Part shown: piece by piece, positions 1-6,451 of the stretch
How positions within the stretch are numbered: the first letter of the stretch is position 1
How the letters are laid out: each line of letters starts with the position of its first letter
NCBI GenBank assembly: GCA_022848825.1
Contig: JAJISH010000056.1
Span: forward strand, 1 to 9,355
Direction: 5' to 3'
DNA length: 9,355 bases
Source of the DNA: Thermoplasmatota archaeon
Lineage (GTDB): Archaea > Thermoplasmatota > Thermoplasmata > RBG-16-68-12 > JAGMCJ01
Program-made: the position numbers and the translations under genes
The notes under the pieces: generated by a model
The model's database searches: none
The model's input: the letters and a program-made list of their open reading frames with translations, nothing else
What the model was told of the DNA's origin: nothing

Positions 1-2188
1 CGTCGGGATACGTTCTCGTGACGCACAGTCCGCTGGCTCCGTCCTTGATATCATTCGAGAATATGCCGAAGGCCAGGTCGGGTTTCTCCCCAGCGACAAG
101 ATAGCTCGTGCCCTTCTTGAGAGTGTAATCAGAGGGTTTTCGGATCTTCTCCTCGAGGACAGGTTCCTCCTCCTTTCCCCTCCTTCGGACTAAGATAGCG
201 ACAGCGACCACGGTCGCGATGATGATCAGGAGTATTAGCATGAAGAACGGATCGAGAACCTCCTCCCATATGTCCCGAATGGTTTCCGTAGCGAGGAAAA
301 CCTCCAGACGGGATATGGACATATTGACGGTCCTCTCGGGCTCCACGACGTCGTATCCATCCTTTCTGATCTTGATCGTAATGTTGTGCTTTGTTGGCGT
401 GTCGGCTCCGTCGAATATCCTGTCAGTGACGGGAATCCATCTGACCCTGCCGCTCGAAGGTGTCCTCGAAGAGAAGACACTGGAGCCATCATCCAGGATC
501 TCCACAAAGGCGTTCCCGATTGGATCCCCGGTGCCCTCGTCTGCAACCTGCACATCCAGGAAGTACTTCACTGTGAGCCGCGAAGCCGGAAGCACCTGGA
601 CCTTGCTGTCATTGAGCGTGCAGTTGAGTGCGGTCACCAAGCTTCCACCTTCCAAGATGAAGTCGAAGTCCACGGAGTTGAGGATGCTCGTGTTGACCAG
701 GTCTCCCTGCCCGTCGTTCGCCCTGACGGCGTTGTCGTTCATGAGTAGGCCGCTCTCGTTCACGTAGAAGGTCGATGAGTAGGCATCGACACCGTACCAG
801 CTGTTCTCAATGACAGATGATTCGATGATCGCATGCGACTGGGACTGCAGTCTGATCGCGCTACCGCCGGAGAGTGAGATGTTGATCTGGGAAGCGGAGA
901 TGGAGCTGTTGAAGGCGTGGATTCCGAATGATGTCGAATTGAAGATGGTGTCTCCGTGTAGCGTGGCGTTGGAGTCGATCAGGGCCAATCCCATCGTGAC
1001 GTTGGAGAATGTGTTGAACCTCATCCCGATGTCCGAAGCCGATGCGGAGATCCCTCTGCCGACGTTGTCGAACGAGTTGAACTCAACATTCGCAGTGGCG
1101 TTGTCGAACTGGATGGCCGCGATGCTCGTATTCTCGAACGAGCTTCTCTCGATGGTTGGGCTTGCGGAGGTTATCAGCATGCCGATTGATGCGAAGCTCA
1201 CGCGGGAGTGGGTGATGCTACTGGAGCTTCCGCTGGAGGGGTTCACGATGATACCGTCCCAGTAACCCTTTGGCGGGAAGAAGCCGAATGCGGTGAAGTT
1301 CACGAAAGAATCCAGAGATCCATCGGAGACCAGCGCGCCTTCCACGGTCATGTGAGTGTCTTCGCAGAACCTCACGGTGACGCCCGCTTCAATCGTGAGC
1401 GTCGATCCCGCCTCGATTGTGATGTTCTCACAGACACCGTACGGCTCTCCAGCCAAGTCCCAGACCTCATCCACGACGACACTGAAATTGTGCCAGGTCC
1501 TCACCCTCGTGGGGAAAACCTCGAAGCTGACCGACCTGGAGACCGGTGCGTCTCCGGTGTAGTTCGCATATATGAGAAAAGGGCCTACGCTGTTGGATCC
1601 CCAGGTATCTATCGCGACACCAGTTGAATTGGGAACAACATTCATCGACCTCACAACTGCGCTCGAGGAGTCGATCCATGTGAAATCGACTGACATGAAG
1701 AGACTGACATTCCCTACATAATCAAGAACCGAAGTTGCGACAACCGTTTCACCCAATTCGAAATAGGGGGCGTTCAGCACCAGAACCATGTCAGAAACAA
1801 CGACGACGTCACCAGCGCTATCCACCTCAAATGACACGTTGTCGAACTGGTCTGTTTGGTTCACGTAAGTGGCGTTCACGTGCCATGTGCCGACCATGTC
1901 GACGGTTATGTTGCTTGTGGCGTTCGCATCGTCCTTTGCCGTGTCTATCTTGATGGCGGCTATGCTCCAATCTGGTCTGAACCAGGTGAAACTAACATCA
2001 CCGATATCCTTCGCTGGACCCGCCGTGTACTCTAAGACTGCTGTTGCAGTGGCGGTTGACTTGTTGACATAGAAAGTGGAGCGATCCATGGTCACTGTGA
2101 CGTTTATCACATCCACCGCTGACACATTCACGGCATGACTGGAAAGGATGACAAGGACTGTCAGGACTAGAAGTGCTCGATATCTCAT
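1..2188 (-). CDS. Exported beta-helix surface protein with one membrane helix and a cytoplasmic DUF835-like domain (C-terminus cut by window edge)
   Basis: The reading frame is open from the ATG at 2188 to position 2, giving 729 codons without a stop. Residues 1-22 form a signal peptide with an Arg-containing n-region and a Leu/Val-rich core. Two Ig-like domains follow (about 23-120 and 124-226), each with an aromatic-rich strand (FTWF, FTWID) and a VSFEV end. About 255-540 is a right-handed parallel beta-helix, opening with repeated TI-A-G turns and continuing with short Asn/Ser-rich rungs. About 548-640 resembles a CarboxypepD_reg-like domain. A membrane helix lies at about 647-667, followed by RRRKGKEEE as a positive-inside signal. 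From about 693, GTSYLV and GLCVTRTYPD match my recollection of archaeal DUF835. Many Asn-X-Ser/Thr sequons suggest a glycosylated exterior. Cys253 and Cys275 could pair. The layout implies outside binding coupled to a cytoplasmic domain of unknown role. Ligand and signalling function are inferred. The gene is divergent from the PKD gene. Confidence 0.85.
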   Translation of the reverse strand, partial: MRYRALLVLTVLVILSSHAVNVSAVDVINVTVTMDRSTFYVNKSTATATAVLEYTAGPAKDIGDVSFTWFRPDWSIAAIKIDTAKDDANATSNITVDMVGTWHVNATYVNQTDQFDNVSFEVDSAGDVVVVSDMVLVLNAPYFELGETVVATSVLDYVGNVSLFMSVDFTWIDSSSAVVRSMNVVPNSTGVAIDTWGSNSVGPFLIYANYTGDAPVSRSVSFEVFPTRVRTWHNFSVVVDEVWDLAGEPYGVCENITIEAGSTLTIEAGVTVRFCEDTHMTVEGALVSDGSLDSFVNFTAFGFFPPKGYWDGIIVNPSSGSSSSITHSRVSFASIGMLITSASPTIERSSFENTSIAAIQFDNATANVEFNSFDNVGRGISASASDIGMRFNTFSNVTMGLALIDSNATLHGDTIFNSTSFGIHAFNSSISASQINISLSGGSAIRLQSQSHAIIESSVIENSWYGVDAYSSTFYVNESGLLMNDNAVRANDGQGDLVNTSILNSVDFDFILEGGSLVTALNCTLNDSKVQVLPASRLTVKYFLDVQVADEGTGDPIGNAFVEILDDGSSVFSSRTPSSGRVRWIPVTDRIFDGADTPTKHNITIKIRKDGYDVVEPERTVNMSISRLEVFLATETIRDIWEEVLDPFFMLILLIIIATVVAVAILVRRRGKEEEPVLEEKIRKPSDYTLKKGTSYLVAGEKPDLAFGIFSNDIKDGASGLCVTRTYPD

Positions 2189-2219
2189 GCCCACACTTGG
2201 TTAATGATTGGCTAGGCTG

Positions 2220-2228
2220 AATATATTA
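2220..2228 (-). promoter_or_regulatory. TATA-like box for the minus-strand beta-helix gene
   Basis: Read on the minus strand the site is TAATATATT, centred about 36 bases upstream of the ATG at 2188. With usual archaeal spacing, transcription would begin near 2198 and give a leader of about 10 bases. No Shine-Dalgarno sequence is seen in that leader. The assignment rests on sequence and spacing only. Confidence 0.5.
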
Positions 2229-2289
2229 CTTTCGCATTGCCGGAAGGGCGAGACTGGGCTTCTATGCCTCGATCCAGATTTCAACCGCG

Positions 2290-2311
2290 TGGTACGTGGC
2301 CTGGTATGTGG
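2290..2311. repeat. Short tandem direct repeat, 12-base period
   Basis: TGGTACGTGG (2290-2299) and TGGTATGTGG (2302-2311) differ at one base and start 12 bases apart. They lie about 30 bases upstream of the plus-strand TATA-like box. The position and one-helical-turn spacing would suit a regulator binding on one face of the DNA, but chance cannot be excluded for so short a repeat. Confidence 0.3.
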
Positions 2312-2337
2312 TATCATTCAGGATGGTTTCCAGTCCG

Positions 2338-2347
2338 CATTTATATA
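2338..2347 (+). promoter_or_regulatory. TATA-like box for the PKD protein gene
   Basis: ATTTATATA lies within these bases and resembles an archaeal TATA box. It predicts transcription starting near 2365-2372, upstream of the likely TTG starts at 2430 or 2478 and downstream of the ATG at 2208. It therefore argues against the long form of the protein. Confidence 0.5.
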
Positions 2348-2413
2348 CCTCCCAGGTCAATTCGTGAACTACATAAACTTCCAAAAAAGGGGGAGGCTGT
2401 CCAACGAGGCGTC

Positions 2414-2422
2414 GAGGAGGGG
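2414..2422 (+). promoter_or_regulatory. Ribosome binding site that favours the TTG start at 2430
   Basis: GAGGAGGGG ends seven bases before an in-frame TTG at 2430, the best Shine-Dalgarno and start combination near the signal peptide. The competing TTG at 2478 is preceded only by a weak GGGG. A second purine-rich stretch (GGAGGAAGGTGG, 2480-2491) lies inside the frame just before a CTG at 2496. Confidence 0.4.
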
Positions 2423-2429
2423 CGTCTTT

Positions 2430-4487
2430 TTGCCCACACGCGCGCTCCAACTCGGCGCGAACACGGCCTCTCGGGGTTTGGAGGAAGGTGGAAAACTGCG
2501 AGAGTACGCGAAGAGAACTATAGCTCTAGCCTGCGCTTCTATGATGATTGTGTCCCTGCTCCCGGCAGCTCTTGCGGGCGGTGGTGCCCACATCTGGCTG
2601 AACGCTGATCCTGGCGAAAGAGCGAAAGGTGGAGGTTGGAAAGCCGGTGGATGGGTCACCTATTGTGACTTTGGCCCAGATGTTGTCTGCACATTTGAGA
2701 TGATTGTCGAGAACAGAGGAAATGATGATCTCACCGATTTGAGAATCGCCATTGCCATTCACAACTGGACGACATCGGATGACTTTGTGAGCATCGACAT
2801 TGAGGGTGAAACCTCATACCTCCCTGACTTCGGGGACACGGAGTTCAACCCGTTTGATGAGGCCTGGGGAGGGAAGCATCATGTATACTCAGGAGACGAA
2901 GCAATCTGGGACATATACTTCTACGAGCCTGAGGTGCTTCCTGGCAAGACTACCGTAAGACTCGACACGACAGTGACGCTGGGCCCGGATCCGGATGAGT
3001 ACTTCGAGATCCACTTCGACGCGTTCGACCCAGTTGCCGACTACAAGACCCCGAACGGTCATGATCTGACATTCATTTCATCGGCAATGCTACCCGAGGA
3101 CGAGGAGCCGCCGATACCGGATATCGTCATAACCCCGGAAACAATCTACGAGGGCGACCTGGTCACACTTGACGGGTCCGGTTCGTCCGACCCTGATGGC
3201 ACGATAGTCAGCTACGAATGGGACCTCGACATGTTTGTCGACAGTGATGGTGATGGTATCTACGACAATGATGTCGACGCTACTGGCCCGATCGTGACGT
3301 TCATCTGGTACGATGACTACTACACCGAAGTGAAACTCACCGTGACGGATGATGATGGCCTGACAGGGACGGCCTTTGGCTACGTGGACGTACTGAACGT
3401 GGACCCGACCACGACGATAGAGGGGGCGTACATCGAGGTCACGATCTTCTTGAGAGTCGCTGGAGAGAAGTGGCACAATGTGGAACTCACTCTCTACGAG
3501 AACTACGACAGGGAGACCGGCCAGTACGATGACATAGCCGCCAACATCGAGGTAGAGAGGTGGCCTGGAGACCCGATGCTCAATCCAAGCTCTGGGGACC
3601 AGGGTATCACGATCCGCCTGGATGCGGGTGACTCCGTCAATTACACCGCGGTGGTCACATACGATCCGTACGAGGATCTCAACGACGCGATAATGGGCGA
3701 TCAGCCCATCAACGGACAGCTGTGGGGAGCCAATCCCGTCTGGATAATCCTGGATTACGCGGAGGGTGGACAGTGCAAGATCCACCACACCTTCAACGTG
3801 CAGCAGTCCATCGAGCGGGACAGCGAGCATTTCATACACGTGGAGCCTTGGATCGTCGACGTAAACATCGGGGCACTCGTAGGTGCGCCTTTGACCTTCG
3901 TCGGATCGGCAACGGATCCGGGTAGCGATGACCTGACATTCACGTGGGATTGGGGAGACGGCAGCAACGTCACGACCACGACCTACTACTACGACCCCTC
4001 CAGAGTGCCGCCTAACGATCCATATCCGAGCCCGTACGAGCCCTACTTCGGAGGAACTACTCCGCCACTCAGTGTCCAGGACACTCAGACTCATATCTAC
4101 AGCTCACCTGGAACTTACGTCGTGACTCTCACTGTAACCGATGATGATCCTGGTGGCTCGACCACCGTAACGACCACGATTACGGTCGGGGAAGGAAATA
4201 TCTGTCCCAAGGGGGGAGGAGGGGGAGGCAGAGGCGCCAACCAGGGGGAGTTGGCCCTGCTTCAGATCACAGCTTGGGAATACAACATCGACAGCGGGAC
4301 TGTAGGTTCCGATGATGTTGTTACCTTCCCCGACGGCACTTCGATGACGGCCTCGGAAGCGCTGGACCACCTGATGGACCTGTACGATAACGGCGAGTAC
4401 GGGGCCGCCACTGAGATAGCTGACCACCTGAACAACGAGTACGGGCACAGCATTGGCTACTGGGGACTCGTTCCAGGGCGAAAGTAG
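2430..4487 (+). CDS. Secreted PKD-domain protein without membrane anchor
   Basis: The start is uncertain. TTG at 2430 has a GAGGAGGGG Shine-Dalgarno seven bases upstream; TTG at 2478 would give a more typical signal peptide; the frame is open back to an ATG at 2208, which I disfavour. Numbered from 2430 there are 685 residues. An AKRT n-region and a hydrophobic core end at LPAALA, a likely signal-peptidase site before GGGAHIW. About 55-225 is a beta-rich domain with a Cys pair. About 228-324 is a PKD domain carrying DGSGSSDPDG and a calcium-type DSDGDGIYDND insert. About 325-475 is a beta-rich domain not assigned to a named family (GEKWHNVEL, GANPVWIILDY, HHTFNV). About 479-587 is a second PKD domain (FTWDWGDG, GTYVVTLTVTDDD). 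A glycine linker at about 594-603 precedes an 80-residue helical tail. There is no C-terminal membrane helix, so it is probably released or held non-covalently at the surface. No catalytic motif is visible. Confidence 0.85.
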   Translation: MPTRALQLGANTASRGLEEGGKLREYAKRTIALACASMMIVSLLPAALAGGGAHIWLNADPGERAKGGGWKAGGWVTYCDFGPDVVCTFEMIVENRGNDDLTDLRIAIAIHNWTTSDDFVSIDIEGETSYLPDFGDTEFNPFDEAWGGKHHVYSGDEAIWDIYFYEPEVLPGKTTVRLDTTVTLGPDPDEYFEIHFDAFDPVADYKTPNGHDLTFISSAMLPEDEEPPIPDIVITPETIYEGDLVTLDGSGSSDPDGTIVSYEWDLDMFVDSDGDGIYDNDVDATGPIVTFIWYDDYYTEVKLTVTDDDGLTGTAFGYVDVLNVDPTTTIEGAYIEVTIFLRVAGEKWHNVELTLYENYDRETGQYDDIAANIEVERWPGDPMLNPSSGDQGITIRLDAGDSVNYTAVVTYDPYEDLNDAIMGDQPINGQLWGANPVWIILDYAEGGQCKIHHTFNVQQSIERDSEHFIHVEPWIVDVNIGALVGAPLTFVGSATDPGSDDLTFTWDWGDGSNVTTTTYYYDPSRVPPNDPYPSPYEPYFGGTTPPLSVQDTQTHIYSSPGTYVVTLTVTDDDPGGSTTVTTTITVGEGNICPKGGGGGGRGANQGELALLQITAWEYNIDSGTVGSDDVVTFPDGTSMTASEALDHLMDLYDNGEYGAATEIADHLNNEYGHSIGYWGLVPGRK

Positions 4488-4523
4488 GCCTGACCTCTAG
4501 CTGATAGTGGCCATTCAGGAAAC

Positions 4524-4533
4524 GAATAAATAG
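4524..4533 (+). promoter_or_regulatory. TATA-like box, apparently leaderless promoter
   Basis: GAATAAATAG is centred about 27 bases before the ATG at 4556, and no Shine-Dalgarno sequence lies between them. This is the geometry of an archaeal leaderless transcript starting at or next to the ATG. The beta-helix gene can therefore be transcribed independently of the PKD gene 68 bases upstream. Confidence 0.5.
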
Positions 4534-4555
4534 TGCGAACCATGGTCTTGGTCAT

Positions 4556-6439
4556 ATGAAAAGCCGCGTTGCCATCACCATCATGGCAATCCTTGTCACG
4601 AGCACGTTCACCGGCGTCAACGTCAGAGCAGCTGTTACCGTAAGCGACGTCGTGACCGTCGTCTCAGATCATGTGAACGAATCCAAGGTCGTGGCGGGTG
4701 CGCTGCTGAACTTCACGGGATCGCCGCCAGATGCACTCTTGGATGTGGATTTCCAGTGGTACGACCCTGGCGGTTCGCTCGTCTATACAGTGGCATCCGA
4801 TCCTGACGACGGCGGACTCGCAAGAAGCAATTACACCGTCAACCAGACTGGGACGTGGTGGGTCAACGCGAGCTATACGCAACCTCCTGATGTGTTCTAC
4901 CACAATGTGTCCTTCGAGGTCGTGGACGACCACTGGAACTCTTCCGCGAGGGTCATCAAGCGAGATTTGATCGTCGGTGCTAACGCGACGCTCACCATCG
5001 ATCCGGGAGCGACTATCGCATTTGACAATGGAACCAGGCTCTCTGTTGCAGGAACCTTGGTCGCTCAGGGCTCGTGGAACCAAATGATAGTCTTCACGTC
5101 GAACTCCCCGGCGCCCCAGAAGGGGGACTGGGAAGGCGTGTACTTCGACACCGGCAGTGAGTCGTCAGTATTCAACTACGTGAGGGTCGCGTACACGGAA
5201 AACGGTGCATACGTCCGGAACACGAACGTTACAATCCAGAACAGCACCTTCATGAACAATACTCACGGGATACGACTGGAAGTCTCAACTTCGCTTATCT
5301 ACAACAACACGCTGGAGAACAACACCTATGGACTGCGGTCCTTTGCTTCGCAGCCCGTCCTGATTGCGAACACCGCCATCAATAACGTAGCTGGATACTA
5401 CTCCTATGGCAGCGGCCTCTTGATCAGCAGGATGAATGTCGCCCGGGCAAACGAGCAGGTGGGCTTCCACCTGGATTTCACCAATGTTCAGTCCCTAGGC
5501 GATGTCTCGGAAGGCAGCATTGTCGGCCTGAGACTCGGAGTTTCGTTTGGCACCATCGAAGGTGCAAACATATCGGGTGTGGATGATGGCGTGTACGCCT
5601 ACGAAGGTGACGCGACTTTCTACAACTCGACGATAAGTGGGGGGTTGAGGGACTTCTTCCTCGAGTCGGGTTCTGCTCTGGTCGTGGTCAACTCCACTTT
5701 TGGCGGGAAGGTCTCCGCGGGATCTGGTTGTCCAGCCTGTCATCTTCTCGTTAGGAACTACTTGACCGTCCACACCATCGAGCACCAGACGTCGGATCCA
5801 GTCGAGAATGTCACCGTTGAGATTACAGACAACGGTGTATCTGTTTTCTCCAACGTCACCGACGTCCAGGGATACTTGCGAGACATCACGGTTGCCCACG
5901 AGACCTACGAAGACGGTGTGAGAGTGAACAACGCCACGATGGTGATGGTTACTCACCCCACTCTGTTCTTCGCGTACCACAACAGGAGCGTCGATATGAG
6001 CCTCTCACATACGGAGGTCTTCGAGGGAGATACCCTGGACACTGACGGAGACGGTGAGCCAGACTTCAGCGATCTGGATGATGACGATGATGGGTTGTCC
6101 GATGAGATGGAGGATGGACTCGGGACGAACCCGCTGTCCAACGACACCGATGAGGACACGATGCCGGATGGTTGGGAGCACTCGAATTCTCTTGATCCCT
6201 TGGATCCCTCCGATGCCGATGAAGATCTGGATGGGGATGGATTCTCCAACCTCGTCGAGTATCAGAACGAGACCGACCCCGACGATCCGCACAGCCATCC
6301 ACCCGTGGAAGATGTAGGAGACGACGAGGGATTCGACTACATCTTGTATGCGGCGATAGCGCTCATAGTGGTTGCGGCCCTCGTGGTTGTGCTCGTGCTC
6401 GTCAGGCGCAGGAAGAAGGAAGAGCCACCGGTCGAGTAA
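4556..6439 (+). CDS. Membrane-anchored beta-helix surface protein with Asp-rich calcium-binding stalk
   Basis: The protein has 627 residues. A signal peptide (1-25, ending VRA before AVTV) leads into one Ig-like domain (about 27-122, FQWYDPG to VSFEV). A parallel beta-helix follows (about 135-385) with rungs such as NSTFMNNTHGIRL, then a CarboxypepD_reg-like domain (about 403-485). Residues 491-577 are Asp-rich thrombospondin type 3-like calcium motifs (DTDGDGEPD, DDDDDGLSDEMED, DLDGDGFSN). A single membrane helix (about 593-616) ends in RRRKKEEPPVE. Numerous Asn-X-Ser/Thr sequons suggest glycosylation. Domain by domain it is a paralogue of the minus-strand gene at 1-2188, but it has one Ig-like domain rather than two, a calcium stalk before the helix, and only about a dozen cytoplasmic residues. 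A CPAC pair at 392-395 is absent from the paralogue. The role is probably adhesion or glycan binding; no polysaccharide-lyase or hydrolase active site is evident. Confidence 0.9.
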   Translation: MKSRVAITIMAILVTSTFTGVNVRAAVTVSDVVTVVSDHVNESKVVAGALLNFTGSPPDALLDVDFQWYDPGGSLVYTVASDPDDGGLARSNYTVNQTGTWWVNASYTQPPDVFYHNVSFEVVDDHWNSSARVIKRDLIVGANATLTIDPGATIAFDNGTRLSVAGTLVAQGSWNQMIVFTSNSPAPQKGDWEGVYFDTGSESSVFNYVRVAYTENGAYVRNTNVTIQNSTFMNNTHGIRLEVSTSLIYNNTLENNTYGLRSFASQPVLIANTAINNVAGYYSYGSGLLISRMNVARANEQVGFHLDFTNVQSLGDVSEGSIVGLRLGVSFGTIEGANISGVDDGVYAYEGDATFYNSTISGGLRDFFLESGSALVVVNSTFGGKVSAGSGCPACHLLVRNYLTVHTIEHQTSDPVENVTVEITDNGVSVFSNVTDVQGYLRDITVAHETYEDGVRVNNATMVMVTHPTLFFAYHNRSVDMSLSHTEVFEGDTLDTDGDGEPDFSDLDDDDDGLSDEMEDGLGTNPLSNDTDEDTMPDGWEHSNSLDPLDPSDADEDLDGDGFSNLVEYQNETDPDDPHSHPPVEDVGDDEGFDYILYAAIALIVVAALVVVLVLVRRRKKEEPPVE

Positions 6440-6445
6440 TTATAG
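6437..6445 (+). promoter_or_regulatory. Possible TATA-like box overlapping the preceding stop codon
   Basis: TAATTATAG begins in the stop codon of the beta-helix gene. It is centred about 26 bases before an in-frame GTG at 6467, which would make that GTG a leaderless start of the DUF402 gene. Relative to the ATG at 6452 it is too close to act as a promoter for that start. Confidence 0.3.
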
Positions 6446-6451
6446 TCGAGA

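Larger units (their letters stand above)
2189..2429. other. Divergent intergenic region between two surface-protein genes
   Basis: This 241-base stretch separates two diverging genes. It holds a TATA-like box on each strand and a short direct repeat. The downstream PKD frame happens to stay open through it back to an ATG at 2208. The peptide that extension would encode has no membrane or domain character, and it would place a long non-signal segment ahead of an obvious signal peptide, so I treat the region as regulatory. Confidence 0.55.

Noticed and set aside
219..1265. Plus-strand open frames of about 120-180 codons opposite the first gene
   Set aside because: They lie antisense to the beta-helix protein, whose frame is continuous and shows signal peptide, domains and membrane helix. 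The plus-strand translations are low-complexity Ser/Thr/Leu mixtures.
2262..2659. Small open frames on both strands in the divergent intergenic region
   Set aside because: Translations show no signal peptide, membrane or domain features. They overlap promoter elements and the start of the PKD gene.
3090..4094. A 334-codon open frame on the minus strand inside the PKD gene
   Set aside because: It is antisense to a protein with clear PKD motifs. Its translation is rich in Val, Arg, Asp and Ile without domain or membrane logic, as expected from the complement of Asp/Thr/Val-rich codons.
4488..4555. Search for a terminator after the PKD gene
   Set aside because: No poly-T run or stable hairpin was seen in the 68 bases. 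Only the TATA-like element of the next gene stands out.
4980..5700. Beta-helix region considered as a pectate lyase or other polysaccharide-degrading enzyme
   Set aside because: The rungs are present, but no convincing catalytic Asp/Arg cluster was recognised. The domain context is that of a surface adhesion protein.
6040..6290. Repetitive-looking DNA considered as a CRISPR array or satellite
   Set aside because: The repetition comes from Asp/Gly codons of calcium-binding motifs. There are no constant-length repeats or unique spacers.
5953..6302. Several overlapping open frames opposite and alongside the Asp-rich region
   Set aside because: Repetitive GAT/GAC codons leave other frames open by chance. 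The translations are Ser-, Ile- or Arg-rich low complexity.
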